DNA from: Zoogloea dura
GTDB lineage: Bacteria > Pseudomonadota > Gammaproteobacteria > Burkholderiales > Rhodocyclaceae
Direction: 5' to 3'
Assembly (NCBI RefSeq): GCF_012927165.1
Contig: NZ_JABBGA010000003.1
Coordinates: forward strand, 248,001-312,000
Length of the DNA: 64,000 nt
Part shown: piece by piece, positions 9,854 to 19,842 of the stretch
How positions within the stretch are numbered: the stretch's first letter is position 1
Layout of the letters: each line of letters begins with the position of its first letter
Position numbers and translations under genes: made by a program
The notes under the pieces: model-generated
What the model was told of the DNA's origin: nothing
The model's database searches: none
What the model saw: only the letters and a program-made list of their open reading frames with translations

Positions 9854-10123
9854 ATGCCTGCCTCTCTCCCTGCCTCCATCCGCCTATCTCACCTATCCCA
9901 CCTATCCCGCGTCATCCGTCCAACCCTGCTGGCAGCATTACTGGTCCCCCTCGCCGGCTGTGGCCTCGGCGATGCAGGCAGCAGCGCCGCCACAGCTGCC
10001 AAGCTCAAAGCCCACGAGGCTGAACAGGCCCAGGCCACCAGGGCGCGCATCGAAACCCAGCTCGATGCGGCCAACCAGCAGGCCGAGCAGCGCCGCAAGG
10101 AGGCCGAAGCCGCCAATCGCTGA
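9854..10123 (+). CDS. small lipoprotein with charged coiled-coil tail
   Basis: An 89-residue predicted lipoprotein. The hydrophobic segment LLAALLVPLAGC gives a lipobox (LAGC) and acylated cysteine near residue 36; the mature part is rich in A, E, Q and R (KAHEAEQAQATRARIETQLD...) and is likely to form a helix or coiled coil. AAGGAG lies 6 bases before ATG 9854. No family is recognised. It precedes the alpha-2-macroglobulin gene by about 100 bases on the same strand. Confidence 0.55.
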   Translation: MPASLPASIRLSHLSHLSRVIRPTLLAALLVPLAGCGLGDAGSSAATAAKLKAHEAEQAQATRARIETQLDAANQQAEQRRKEAEAANR

Positions 10124-10224
10124 AAGCCAAGCCTTCTCGGGCGACTCGGGCTCGGGTACATTGCCCGTCACATTGCTCCGTCATGCTCGCTGGCCAGCCT
10201 CAGGCTGTGCCTGAAAGGACGCCC

Positions 10225-13200
10225 GTGATTTCCCCTGTCCGCCACCGGGGCCTGGCCCTGGTTTCCGTCCTGGTGATGTTCGTCGCCGCCGTGGCCGCCG
10301 GTCTCTACCTCACCCGCAACGGGGCCGACGCCGGGCCGGCCGAAGACGGCACCGACGGCCCTTTCCGGATCATCGAGCTGGCCAACCGGGATCTCGACGG
10401 ATCGCCAGCCCTGGCCCTGACCTTCAGCCAGCCCCTCGACGCCAGACGTGGCTACGACCCGGAGATCCAGGTCTTCGAGATGCCGCCGGAAGCCGGCGCA
10501 ACGACAGACAAGCAGGCACAGCAGGAAGAGGACAGCGGAGACGGGGATGGCGAAGGCGGCCCCGACCCCGACAGCAAGGCCACCGCGGTCGCCAGCACCG
10601 CACCCGCCGACATCGCCACCGACGGCGGCACCCTGGTCAAAGGCGCCTGGACCGTCGGCGACAATCCGCGCCTGCTCTTCTTCCCCCACATCAAGCCGCG
10701 CACCCGCTACGTGGTCCGCATCGCTGCCGGACTCCCCGCCAGGAGTGGCCAGAAGCTGGACGCCGAGGCCCGCTATTCGATCCGCACGGCCACGGTCTCA
10801 CCGGCCTATTACTTCGCCAGCCAGGGCGCCGTGCTGCCCGCCCGTCAGAACGGCGGCCTGCCGGTGGTCACCGTCAATGTGCCGGAGGTGGACATCCAGT
10901 TCCTGCGGGTCAAACCCGACCAGCTGCCGCGTTTCCTCGACCGCATCATCAGCCCCGCCCGGCAGCCCCGCGACGCCAGCCCCAGGGATGAAGACGACGG
11001 GGAAGGCGACGATTACGACTACGCCAACCGCCGCCTCAAGCTGCGCGGCGCCATCGGCAACTGGGAGCTGGACAGCCTGCACGGGCTCACCGACAGCGTC
11101 TATGCCGGCCGCTTCCTGACCGAACAGAAGAGCAACCGGCGCAGCGTCACCTTCATTCCCGTGGAGGACATCAAGGCCCTCCAGGAACCCGGCGTCTACA
11201 TCGCCGTGATGAGCCAGCCCAACCGCTTCCGCTACGACTACCAGGTGAGCTGGTTCTACGTGAGCGATCTGGGTCTCCACCTGCGCCTGTTCGACAAGAG
11301 TGCCGACGCCTATGTCAGCTCCCTGACCGACGGCAAGGGCCTCAAGGGGGTCGAGATCAGCTGGATCGACGAAGCGGGCAAGATGCTGATCCGCGGTGAG
11401 ACCGACGCGGACGGCCGCGCCAGTTTTGCAGAACGCCCCGCCAGCGCCCGGGTCGTGATGGCCCGCAAGGGGCAGCAGATGTCCCTGATCGCCACCCGCG
11501 AGCCGGCCCTGGACCTGTCCGAATTCGACATTGCCGGTCTGCCCGGGCGGGCGGTGCGCCTGTTCGCCTGGTCCGGCCGCAACCTCTACCGGCCTGGCGA
11601 GCGCTTCGACCTGTCGGTACTGGCGCGGGATGCCGACGGCCGCCCCGTCCCGCCCCAGCCGCTGCAGGCGATCCTCAAGCGTCCCGACGGCAAGGCCCAG
11701 TTCACGGCCACCTGGCAGGCCGACGCCGGCCATGCCGGCTACTACCGCCGCCCCATCGAGCTCCCGGCCGACGCGCCGACCGGGGCCTGGGTGCTCGAGC
11801 TGCGCGCCGACCCGGCCGACAAGCTGCCCACCAACACCTACCGCTTCCAGGTGGAGGAATTCCTGCCCGAGCGCATGAAGTTGACGCTCACGCCCGCTCA
11901 CCCCAGCCTGGACAAGGACCACCCCTTCCACCTGGAGGTGCAGGGCAGCTACCTCTACGGTGCCCCGGCCTCCGGCAACCGGCTCCTCGGCGTCGTCCAG
12001 TACGAGCGCAACAAGAACCCCCTGGGCCAGAGCCTGCCCGGTTTCGAGTTCGGTGACACCAACGAGGACAGCGCCCGCAGCCGTGCCGAACTGAACGAGG
12101 CGACCCTCGACGAAGCCGGCAAGGCCGCCTTCGACATCGACCTGGAGCCCGCCTCCAGCCGCCAGTCCCCTTTCACGATCCGCAGCACCCTGAGCCTGCT
12201 CGAAAGCGGCGGCCGCCCAGTGGTCCGTTCGGTCGAGCGGGTGTTCTGGCCCGCCCCCGTGCTGGTCGGTGTGCGCCCGCTGTTCCAGGGGGACTACGCC
12301 CGTGAAAACGCCCCCGCGCGCTTCGAAGTCGTCCGCGCCGACCGGGACGGCAAGCTGCGCGGTGCGAGCCTGCCGGTCCGCCTGTTCCGTGAGAACCGGG
12401 ACTACTACTGGCGCTTCGACGACCAGCGCGGCTGGCATTCGGGCTTCACCGAGACCGACGAGCTGGTCGCCACCCGCAGCGTTGCCATCACCGCCACCCA
12501 GCGCGGCCAGCTGGAGGTGCCGGTCAAGTACGGCCGCTACCGCCTCGAGATCAGTGATCCGGAAACCGGCAAGGCCCTCAAATACCGCTTCTACGCCGGC
12601 TGGAGCGCCAAGGGTGACGAAGAGCAGGGGCTGCGCCCCGACCGGGTGGCCCTCAAGCTCGACAAGCCCGCCTACAAGGATGGCGACAGCGCCCGCCTGA
12701 GCATCACCCCGCCCCACGGCGGCCAGGCGCTGGTCAGCGTCGAAGGCGACAAGACCCTGTGGGTCAAACGTCTCGCCATGCCCGCCGAGGGCACGACCGT
12801 GGACATCCCTCTCGATCCCGCCTGGCGCCGCCACGACCTGCACGTCAGCGTGCTGGTCCTGCGTCCAGGCAGCGAGGGCGACCGGATCACCCCGGCGCGG
12901 GCCGTCGGCCTCATCCACCTGCCCCTCGAACGGGGTGACCGGAAGCTGGCGGTCAGCCTCGAGGCCCCGAAGAAGATGCTCCCCGAGACCCCCCTCAAGG
13001 TGAAGGTCAGGGTGCCCGCGGCCAAAGGCCAGAAAGCCATGCTGACCCTGTCGGCGGTCGACGTGGGCATCCTCAACATCACCCGCTTCCCCAGCCCCGA
13101 TCCGCACGGGCATTTCTTCGGCAAGTTGCGCTACGGCGCCGACCTGTACGACGTGTATGGCCGGCTGATCGAGAAGATGGCCGGGCGCAAGGGCAAGCTC

Positions 13201-15363
13201 AAGTGGGGGGGCGACGCGGCGCCCAAGCCCACCCAGAGCCTGCCGAAGAAAGTCCGCCTGGTGGACCTCTTCTCCGGCCCGGTCAGCCTGGACGAGCAGG
13301 GCGAGGCGGAAATCAGCCTGCCGGTGCCCGACTTCAACGGCAGCCTGCGCCTGATGGCGGTGGTGGCGAGCCCCGACAGCTTCGGCAGCGCCGAGGCCGA
13401 AGTGGTGGTGGCCGCCCCCCTGGTTGCCGAGTTGTCCACACCCCGCTTCCTCACCGTCGGAGACAGCGCCACCGTCGCCCTGGACCTGCACAACCTGTCC
13501 GGCGCCGAGCAGAAGCTGAAGGTGGAGATCAGCTCACCCGACGGCCTGCGCATCCAGAACGCCAGCCAGACCCTCAGCCTCGCCGATCAGCGCCGGCAGA
13601 CCCTGCGCTTCCCGGTCGAGGCCGGCAGCGCTTTCGGCCTTGCCGCCGTCAGGGTCCAGGTCAGCGGCAGCCTTGCCCTGAAGCGGGAATTCGCCCTGCA
13701 GGTCCAGGCTCCCACACCACAGCAACAGTACAGCCGCCGCTTCACGCTGGCACCGGATGAGACCCTCGTGATCAAGGATGCCGAGCTGGGCGGCTTCCTG
13801 CGACATTCCGTGGAAGCCCACCTGAGTGTCTCCAACCAGCCGCCCATCGACGTGCGCAGCGCCATCCAGGGCCTGCTGGTCTATCCCTATGGCTGCGCCG
13901 AGCAGACCACCAGCACCGCCTATCCGCATGTCTTCGTCGATGAAGACGCGGCCCGGCGCTTCGGGCTCAAGCCCTTCAGCCGCGAGCAGCGGGCGGCCAT
14001 GCTCGAGAAGTCGATCGCCCGGCTCGGCGCCATGCAGGCCCCCAACGGCGGTTTCAGCCTGTGGGGCAATGTCTCGGAGTACGAATACTGGCTGTCGGCC
14101 TATGTCACCCACTTCCTGCTGGATGCCCGTGAGCAGGGCTTCAACGTACCGCCGGCAGTGCAGCAGAAAGCCACCGATTTCCTGTTGCGCGCCCTGCAGG
14201 AAGGCGTCGCCGGCCTCCCCACGGCCAAGCCGGCCTACAACGAGAGCAGCATCTGGGCCGACCGCCGCTACGCCGGCAGCGGCCGTTTTGGCGTGCTGGC
14301 CTACGGCGCCTACGTGCTGGCCCGCGAATCGAAGGCCCCGCTGGCCACCCTGCGCCAGCTCCACGAACTGCGCGCCCAGGCCCATTCGGGCCTGGCCCTG
14401 GTGCAGCTCGGCATCGCCCTCAAGCTGATGGGCGATGAAGCCCGGGCCAGGGTGGCCATCGCCGAGGGTATCGCCAAGCCCCGCGACAGCGGCTACTGGT
14501 GGGGCGACTATGGCAGCCCGCTGCGCGATGCGGCCTTGTCCTACGCGCTGATCCAGCGTCACCGCATCCAGGCGGATGGCAGCGCCGCGCTGGTGACCCT
14601 GGCCGCCGCCGAACTCGACCGCAACCGGTGGACCAGCACCCAGGAGAAGTTCGCCCTGTTCCTGATCGGCCGCGAGCTGGGCAACCCGGAGAAGGGTGCT
14701 GCCTGGCGTGCCGAGCTGTCCTCGGGCGGCGACAAGCCCCAGCCCCTGAGCGGCCCGGGCAACCAGGTGAGCAGCCTCGCCGCAGACAGACTCACGGCCG
14801 GCGCAAAGCTGCGCAATACCCACAGCGACAAACTCTTCGTTGAACTCGGGGTGAGCGGCCACCCCGCGAGGATGCCGGCCGAGCGCAGCGACGCCATCGC
14901 CCTAGAACGGAAACTCTTCGACAGCCAGGGCAAACCCCTTGGCGAGCGCCCCCTGCGGGTCGGCGAAAGCGTGCTGTTGCGGGTCCTGGTCAAGCCCAAG
15001 GTGCATATCGCCAATGCCCTGGTGGTGGACCGCATCCCCGCCGGGCTGGAGATCGAAAACCTCAACCTGGTCCAGGGCGAGGCAATGGGTTCGGTGACCC
15101 TCGACGGCATCGATCCAGCCGCCGCCATGGCCGACCGGCGCATCCAGCACGTGGAGTTCCGCGACGACCGCTTTGCCGCGGCCCTGCGCCTGGACGGCCC
15201 GATCCAGCTGTTCTACCGGGCCCGGGTGGTCACCCCCGGCAAGTTCGTGATCCCGCCTGTGTTTGCCGAGGACATGTACCGGCCCGACACCTACGGGCTG
15301 GCCGATGGCGGCCGCACGCTGACGGTGGTGGATGGCAAGGAGAAGGACAAGTCCGCTCCCTGA
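10225..15363 (+). CDS. bacterial alpha-2-macroglobulin (YfhM type)
   Basis: A very large (about 1712 aa) periplasmic protease-trap protein. The N terminus has a single hydrophobic segment (GLALVSVLVMFVAAVAAGLYL). The body has MG-type beta domains, a bait-like region, and the thioester motif GCAEQTTS at Cys1224 (bases 13891-13914), then an alpha-toroid domain (GGFSLWGNVSEYEYW). Thioester-containing A2Ms covalently trap attacking proteases and are usually encoded beside PBP1C, as here. I prefer GTG 10225, with GAAAGGAC just upstream, over ATG 10183, which has none. Unlike E. coli YfhM there is no visible lipobox, so it may be anchored by the N-terminal helix. Confidence 0.93.
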   Translation: MISPVRHRGLALVSVLVMFVAAVAAGLYLTRNGADAGPAEDGTDGPFRIIELANRDLDGSPALALTFSQPLDARRGYDPEIQVFEMPPEAGATTDKQAQQEEDSGDGDGEGGPDPDSKATAVASTAPADIATDGGTLVKGAWTVGDNPRLLFFPHIKPRTRYVVRIAAGLPARSGQKLDAEARYSIRTATVSPAYYFASQGAVLPARQNGGLPVVTVNVPEVDIQFLRVKPDQLPRFLDRIISPARQPRDASPRDEDDGEGDDYDYANRRLKLRGAIGNWELDSLHGLTDSVYAGRFLTEQKSNRRSVTFIPVEDIKALQEPGVYIAVMSQPNRFRYDYQVSWFYVSDLGLHLRLFDKSADAYVSSLTDGKGLKGVEISWIDEAGKMLIRGETDADGRASFAERPASARVVMARKGQQMSLIATREPALDLSEFDIAGLPGRAVRLFAWSGRNLYRPGERFDLSVLARDADGRPVPPQPLQAILKRPDGKAQFTATWQADAGHAGYYRRPIELPADAPTGAWVLELRADPADKLPTNTYRFQVEEFLPERMKLTLTPAHPSLDKDHPFHLEVQGSYLYGAPASGNRLLGVVQYERNKNPLGQSLPGFEFGDTNEDSARSRAELNEATLDEAGKAAFDIDLEPASSRQSPFTIRSTLSLLESGGRPVVRSVERVFWPAPVLVGVRPLFQGDYARENAPARFEVVRADRDGKLRGASLPVRLFRENRDYYWRFDDQRGWHSGFTETDELVATRSVAITATQRGQLEVPVKYGRYRLEISDPETGKALKYRFYAGWSAKGDEEQGLRPDRVALKLDKPAYKDGDSARLSITPPHGGQALVSVEGDKTLWVKRLAMPAEGTTVDIPLDPAWRRHDLHVSVLVLRPGSEGDRITPARAVGLIHLPLERGDRKLAVSLEAPKKMLPETPLKVKVRVPAAKGQKAMLTLSAVDVGILNITRFPSPDPHGHFFGKLRYGADLYDVYGRLIEKMAGRKGKLKWGGDAAPKPTQSLPKKVRLVDLFSGPVSLDEQGEAEISLPVPDFNGSLRLMAVVASPDSFGSAEAEVVVAAPLVAELSTPRFLTVGDSATVALDLHNLSGAEQKLKVEISSPDGLRIQNASQTLSLADQRRQTLRFPVEAGSAFGLAAVRVQVSGSLALKREFALQVQAPTPQQQYSRRFTLAPDETLVIKDAELGGFLRHSVEAHLSVSNQPPIDVRSAIQGLLVYPYGCAEQTTSTAYPHVFVDEDAARRFGLKPFSREQRAAMLEKSIARLGAMQAPNGGFSLWGNVSEYEYWLSAYVTHFLLDAREQGFNVPPAVQQKATDFLLRALQEGVAGLPTAKPAYNESSIWADRRYAGSGRFGVLAYGAYVLARESKAPLATLRQLHELRAQAHSGLALVQLGIALKLMGDEARARVAIAEGIAKPRDSGYWWGDYGSPLRDAALSYALIQRHRIQADGSAALVTLAAAELDRNRWTSTQEKFALFLIGRELGNPEKGAAWRAELSSGGDKPQPLSGPGNQVSSLAADRLTAGAKLRNTHSDKLFVELGVSGHPARMPAERSDAIALERKLFDSQGKPLGERPLRVGESVLLRVLVKPKVHIANALVVDRIPAGLEIENLNLVQGEAMGSVTLDGIDPAAAMADRRIQHVEFRDDRFAAALRLDGPIQLFYRARVVTPGKFVIPPVFAEDMYRPDTYGLADGGRTLTVVDGKEKDKSAP

Positions 15364-15377
15364 ACGGCTTACCGACA

Positions 15378-16253
15378 ATGGCATTGCTGCCGGCCGCGCC
15401 TTTCCTTCCCCTGCCCGTGGCGGCCTTCGCTTGCCTGGGCCTGGCCATCATCGCCGCGGCCCTCCCCATCCAGGGCCGGGCGAGGTGGGGGTGGAGCCTG
15501 TTCTTCCTGGCCGCCTGCGGCCTCGGCGTGGCCGGGGACACCCTCGCGCCTCCCGCCCTCGCCAGCCTCGCCGCCCTGGGCCTGGCCTGCGCGGCCAGTC
15601 AGCACGCCCGGCTATCAGCCGCGGCGCAGTGGCTGGCGGGCACCTTGACCCTGCTGCTGGCCCTGCACCTTGTCCCCGGTTTCCAGCCTCTGCTGCTGGC
15701 GGATGGCCTGAGCCTGAGTCCGGGGGCCACCCCCTTCACCCTGCGTGCCGGCTTCGACAAGGCTGCTGCCGGCCTGCTCCTGCTGGCCTGCTTTGCCCCC
15801 CGCTGCAGGCGCTTCGATGAACTCGGCCAAAGCCTGCGAGACATCCTTCCGCTGGCCATCCTGACCGTGGTGCTGACCCTCGCCGCGGCCTGGCTGAACG
15901 GGCGAGTGGTGCCGGATCCAAAATGGCCGGCCGTCGCGCCCACCTTCCTGGCCATCAACCTGCTGTTCACCTGCGTCGCCGAAGAGGCCTTCTTCCGCGG
16001 CCTCATCCAGGAAGGCCTGCACCGCCGCTTTGCCAGCCTCGGCCCGGCCCTGCCGGTAGGCCTGAGTACCGTGCTTTTTGCCGCTGCCCACCTGGGAGGA
16101 GGCGTCCTTCATGCCGTCATCGCCGGGCTGGCGGGACTGGGTTACGCCCTGGTCCATGCCCGCAGCCGACGCATCGAAGCCGCGATCCTGACCCACTTCG
16201 CGGTCAACGCCGTGCACTTCCTCGGCTTCACCTATCCCGGACTGGCTCCCTGA
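15378..16253 (+). CDS. CPBP-family intramembrane protease
   Basis: A 291-residue polytopic membrane protein of the CPBP (CAAX protease and bacteriocin-processing, ABI) family. About eight hydrophobic segments are visible. The family motifs are all present: EEAFFRG (Glu202-Glu203 and Arg), AAHLGGG with a conserved histidine, and HFAVNAVHF near the C terminus. These residues form the glutamic-type active site in the membrane. It lies 14 bases after the alpha-2-macroglobulin gene and 42 bases before pbpC, so it is probably cotranscribed and may act on an envelope substrate; the specific target is unknown. Confidence 0.87.
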   Translation: MALLPAAPFLPLPVAAFACLGLAIIAAALPIQGRARWGWSLFFLAACGLGVAGDTLAPPALASLAALGLACAASQHARLSAAAQWLAGTLTLLLALHLVPGFQPLLLADGLSLSPGATPFTLRAGFDKAAAGLLLLACFAPRCRRFDELGQSLRDILPLAILTVVLTLAAAWLNGRVVPDPKWPAVAPTFLAINLLFTCVAEEAFFRGLIQEGLHRRFASLGPALPVGLSTVLFAAAHLGGGVLHAVIAGLAGLGYALVHARSRRIEAAILTHFAVNAVHFLGFTYPGLAP

Positions 16254-16295
16254 AGCACACTGGAGCCCACCAGAGCCCGTTCAGGCCCACGCACC

Positions 16296-18617
16296 ATGCC
16301 CTCCAGCTGGCTCCCCACCTTCCACCCCCTGCGCCACACGCTGGCGGCCCTGCTGCTGGGCCTGCTGATCATCGACCAGCTACTGCCGCCACCCCTACCG
16401 GGGCGCGACTCACCGCAGGCGCTGCTGGTGGTGGCACAGGATGGAACGCCCCTGCGGGCCTTTCCCGACCGGGATCACGTCTGGCGCCATCCGGTGACCC
16501 TCGAAGAGGTCTCGCCCCTGTACCGGGAGGCCTTGCTGGCCTACGAGGATCGCTACTTCCGCTGGCATCCCGGCGTCAATCCGGCCGCCCTGCTGCGCGC
16601 CGCCGGGCAGTGGATCCGCCATGGCCGCATCGTCTCCGGCGGATCAACCCTGACCATGCAGGTGGCACGCATCCTCGAGCCGGTGCCGCGCAGCCTACCG
16701 GGAAAACTGCGCCAGATCCTGCGTGCACTGCAGCTCGAGGCGCGCCTGTCCAAGGACGAGATCCTCACCCTCTATCTCAACTACGCCCCCATGGGCGGCG
16801 TGCTGGAAGGCGTCGAAGCGGCCAGCCGGGCCTACCTGGGCAAGCCGGCGCGCCGCCTGAGCCATGCCGAAGCGGCCCTGCTGGTCGTGCTGCCCCAGGC
16901 GCCATCGCTGCTGCGCCCCGACCGCCACGCCGATGCAGCCCGCCAGGCCCGCGACAAGGTCCTGCAGCGCCTGCAGGGGCGCTGGCCGGACGCCGCGATC
17001 GCCGATGCCCTGCAGGAACCCGCATACGCCCAGACCCTGCGCGAACCCCTGCTGGCGCCCTTGCTGGCCGAGAGGCTGCGGGCCGGCGCAGCGGGGCGGA
17101 CACGCATCGATACCTTCATCGACGCCCAGGCCCAGCAGACCGTCGAACTCCTCCTGGCAGACCGCCTCGCCGCGCTGCCGGCACGGGTTTCCATGGCCGC
17201 GCTGGTGGTGGACAACGCCAGGCTGGAGGTGCGCGCCTATGCCGGCTCGGCCGACTTCACGGACAAGCAGCGCTTCAGCCATGTGGACATGGTGCGGGCT
17301 TCCCGCTCTCCCGGCTCCACCCTCAAGCCCTTTCTCTACGGCCTGGCCCTGGATGAAGGCCTGATCCACTCCGAATCCCTGCTGGCCGACGTGCCCCAGT
17401 CCTTCGGCGGCTACCAGCCGGGCAACTTCCAGCAATCCTTCCACGGCCCGGTCAGCGTCTCCGAAGCCCTCACCAAGTCGCTCAACGTGCCGGCCGTCGA
17501 GGTGCTGGAACGCCTCGACCCGGTGCGCTTCGTGTCCCTGCTGCGGCGGGGCGGGCTGAAACTGGATTTTCCGAAGGGGGGCGCCCCCAATCTCGCGGTG
17601 ATCCTCGGCGGTGCCGGTACCAGCCTGGAACAGCTGGTCGGTGCCTACAGCGCCTTCGCCCGCGGCGGCATTGCCGGCAAGCCGCGCTACACGCCGGACG
17701 CGCCTGTGGAGGAGCAACGCATGCTGTCGGCAGGAGCGGCCTTCATCATCCGCGATCTGCTGGAATCCGGCGGCCCCACCGGCCGGGCTGTCGAAAGCGG
17801 CGCCGGCGTCCGGCGCGGCATCGCGTGGAAGACCGGCACCAGCTTCGGCTTCCGCGACGCCTGGTCGATCGGGGTCTCGGACCGGCTGACCATCGGCGTG
17901 TGGGTGGGGCGCCCCGACGGTACCCCCAATCCGGGCTTCTTCGGCGCCAACATCGCCGCCCCACTGCTGGTGGATCTGTTCAACGCCCTGGATGGCAGCC
18001 CACCCACCCGGCGGGAAGCACCGCCCGGCGTCCGCCAGCAACGCATCTGCTGGCCTCTCGGTACCGCGGCCCCGGACGGGGATGATGACCCCACCTGCCA
18101 GCAGCGCCGCCTGGCCTGGACCCTGGACGGGGCCAGCCCGCCCACCTTCCCGGACCGCCTGCGCGGCGGCGAGGCACGCTATCGCATCCTGGTGGATCCG
18201 CAATCCGGGCAACGTGCCTTGCCCGAGTGCTTCCGGGGCCCCCTGGAGAGCCGGGAGATGGCCCGCTGGCCCGCCGTTCTGGAACCCTGGCTGGGCAGCG
18301 AGCTGCGTCAGCGGGTCCTACCTCCGCCGTGGCTGAAGGCCTGTGCCGACCTGGCCCAGCCCGAAAGCGGTCTGCGCATCGTCGGCGCCAGCAACGGTGA
18401 TGTGCTGCGCCGGGCCGGCGCCACGCCACCGCTGCTGCACCTGGAAGTGCGCGGAACGGCTGACGGCGATGTGATCTGGCTGGTCAACGGCCAGCCAGCC
18501 GGTCGAAAGCCGGCCGCCGCAGGATTCGAGAAACGGATGGATGAGCCTGGCCGATACGACATCACGGTCCTGGACGACCAGGGTCGCTACGACCGGATCA
18601 GCCTGAGCGTGCGTTGA
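16296..18617 (+). CDS. pbpC: PBP1C, bifunctional penicillin-binding protein
   Basis: A 773-residue class A penicillin-binding protein of the 1C type. After one N-terminal membrane helix, the GT51 glycosyltransferase domain shows YEDRYFRWHPGVN (catalytic E84) and GGSTLTMQVARI. The transpeptidase domain has SxxK in SPGSTLKP (S341, K344), SLN in TKSLNVPAV and KTGT (K512). The C-terminal ~150 residues match the PBP1C-specific beta domain. PBP1C builds peptidoglycan and genetically pairs with alpha-2-macroglobulin, suggested to repair the wall where a trapped protease or attacker breached it. Confidence 0.95.
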   Translation: MPSSWLPTFHPLRHTLAALLLGLLIIDQLLPPPLPGRDSPQALLVVAQDGTPLRAFPDRDHVWRHPVTLEEVSPLYREALLAYEDRYFRWHPGVNPAALLRAAGQWIRHGRIVSGGSTLTMQVARILEPVPRSLPGKLRQILRALQLEARLSKDEILTLYLNYAPMGGVLEGVEAASRAYLGKPARRLSHAEAALLVVLPQAPSLLRPDRHADAARQARDKVLQRLQGRWPDAAIADALQEPAYAQTLREPLLAPLLAERLRAGAAGRTRIDTFIDAQAQQTVELLLADRLAALPARVSMAALVVDNARLEVRAYAGSADFTDKQRFSHVDMVRASRSPGSTLKPFLYGLALDEGLIHSESLLADVPQSFGGYQPGNFQQSFHGPVSVSEALTKSLNVPAVEVLERLDPVRFVSLLRRGGLKLDFPKGGAPNLAVILGGAGTSLEQLVGAYSAFARGGIAGKPRYTPDAPVEEQRMLSAGAAFIIRDLLESGGPTGRAVESGAGVRRGIAWKTGTSFGFRDAWSIGVSDRLTIGVWVGRPDGTPNPGFFGANIAAPLLVDLFNALDGSPPTRREAPPGVRQQRICWPLGTAAPDGDDDPTCQQRRLAWTLDGASPPTFPDRLRGGEARYRILVDPQSGQRALPECFRGPLESREMARWPAVLEPWLGSELRQRVLPPPWLKACADLAQPESGLRIVGASNGDVLRRAGATPPLLHLEVRGTADGDVIWLVNGQPAGRKPAAAGFEKRMDEPGRYDITVLDDQGRYDRISLSVR

Positions 18618-18642
18618 AAACCCGGGGCTCACAAGCCCCGGG
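18617..18642 (-). terminator. rho-independent terminator of the aminotransferase gene
   Basis: A perfect 8-bp GC stem (CCCGGGGC/GCCCCGGG at 18621-18628 and 18635-18642, 6-base loop) followed on the reverse strand by TTTT (18620-18617). On the forward strand it follows the pbpC stop directly but lacks a T tract, so it mainly serves the reverse gene. Confidence 0.7.
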
Positions 18643-18654
18643 AAACGGAAGGAA

Positions 18655-19788
18655 TCAGCCCTTGATCACTGTTTCCAGCGCACTCAGACACAGGGCAATG
18701 TTGGCGGCCCGGCTGGAATGCCCCATCAAGCCGATACGCCAGACCCGGCCAGCCAGCGCGCCCAGGCCGGCACCGATCTCCAGGCCGAACTCCTGGAGCA
18801 GGCGGGTACGCGCCGCCGCTTCGTCCACACCTTCCGGCACCCACACGGTGTTGAGCTGAGGCAGGCGGGCGTCCTCCCGCACCACGAAACGCAGGCCCAT
18901 GGCTTCCAGGCCGGCGCGCAGGCGCAGGTGGTTGTCACGGTGGCGCTGCCAGGCGTTCTCGAGGCCTTCCTCGGCCAGCATCACCAGGGATTCGTGCAGC
19001 CCGTAGAGCGGATTGACCGGCGCCGTGTGGTGGTAGGTGCGCTTGGCACCACTCCAGTAGCCCAGCACCAGGCTCAAGTCCTGGAACCAGCTGGGGCAGG
19101 GCGTCTTGCGGTTACGGATGCGCTCCACCGCGGCGGCCGAGAAGCTCACCGGCGACAGGCCCGGGGTGCAGGACAGGCATTTCTGGCTGCCCGAGTAGGC
19201 CGCATCAATGCCCCACTCGTCCAGCAACACCGGCACGCCGCCCAGCGAGGTGACGCAGTCCATGATCGTGAGCGCCCCATGGCGGCGGGCGATGGCTGCC
19301 AGGGTGGCCGCGTCGGAGAGGGCGCCCGTGGAGGTTTCCGCATGCACGAAAGCGAAGATCGCGGTGTCCGGGTTGGCGGCAAAGGCCTCTTCCACCTTGG
19401 CCGGGTCCACCGGCTCGCCCCATGGATCCTCGACGATCACCGGCACACCGCCCACCCGGCGGACATTCTCGGCCATACGCTGGCCGAACACGCCGTTGAT
19501 GCAGACGATGACCTTGTCGCCCGGCATCACCAGGTTCACGAAACAGGTTTCCATGCCCACCGAACCGGGCGCCGAAACCGGGAAAGTCAGCTCGTTGTCG
19601 GTCTGGAAAGCGTAACGCAGCAGGCCCTTCAACTCGTCCATCATGCCCACGAAGACCGGGTCCAGGTGGCCGACAGTAGGACGGGCGAGGGCGGCCAGCA
19701 CCCGCGGCGGCACATCGGAGGGGCCAGGGCCCATCAGGGTACGGACGGGCGGCTGGAAGGAAGTGATCCCGGGATTGGCGACCTTCAT
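18655..19788 (-). CDS. class V aminotransferase (alanine-glyoxylate/serine-glyoxylate type)
   Basis: A 377-residue fold-type I PLP enzyme of the AGXT/SgaA family. It contains the N-terminal [14 protein letters not shown] motif, substrate- and PLP-binding segments ([17 protein letters not shown]) and the Schiff-base lysine in [13 protein letters not shown] (K203). It transfers an amino group from alanine or serine to glyoxylate, linking glyoxylate and glycine/serine metabolism. The exact donor cannot be told from sequence. ATG 19788 is preceded by an AGGAG site (19797-19801). It is a single gene on the reverse strand with its own terminator. Confidence 0.9.
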   Translation of the reverse strand: MKVANPGITSFQPPVRTLMGPGPSDVPPRVLAALARPTVGHLDPVFVGMMDELKGLLRYAFQTDNELTFPVSAPGSVGMETCFVNLVMPGDKVIVCINGVFGQRMAENVRRVGGVPVIVEDPWGEPVDPAKVEEAFAANPDTAIFAFVHAETSTGALSDAATLAAIARRHGALTIMDCVTSLGGVPVLLDEWGIDAAYSGSQKCLSCTPGLSPVSFSAAAVERIRNRKTPCPSWFQDLSLVLGYWSGAKRTYHHTAPVNPLYGLHESLVMLAEEGLENAWQRHRDNHLRLRAGLEAMGLRFVVREDARLPQLNTVWVPEGVDEAAARTRLLQEFGLEIGAGLGALAGRVWRIGLMGHSSRAANIALCLSALETVIKG

Positions 19789-19842
19789 GGATGAATCTCC
19801 TGGTCTTGTCGTGGTGTCAGGATGAAAACAGGGGGCCGGCCT

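Noticed and set aside
10798-13491. An 897-codon reverse frame inside the alpha-2-macroglobulin gene
   Set aside because: Glycine/valine/glutamine-biased antisense shadow with no family content.
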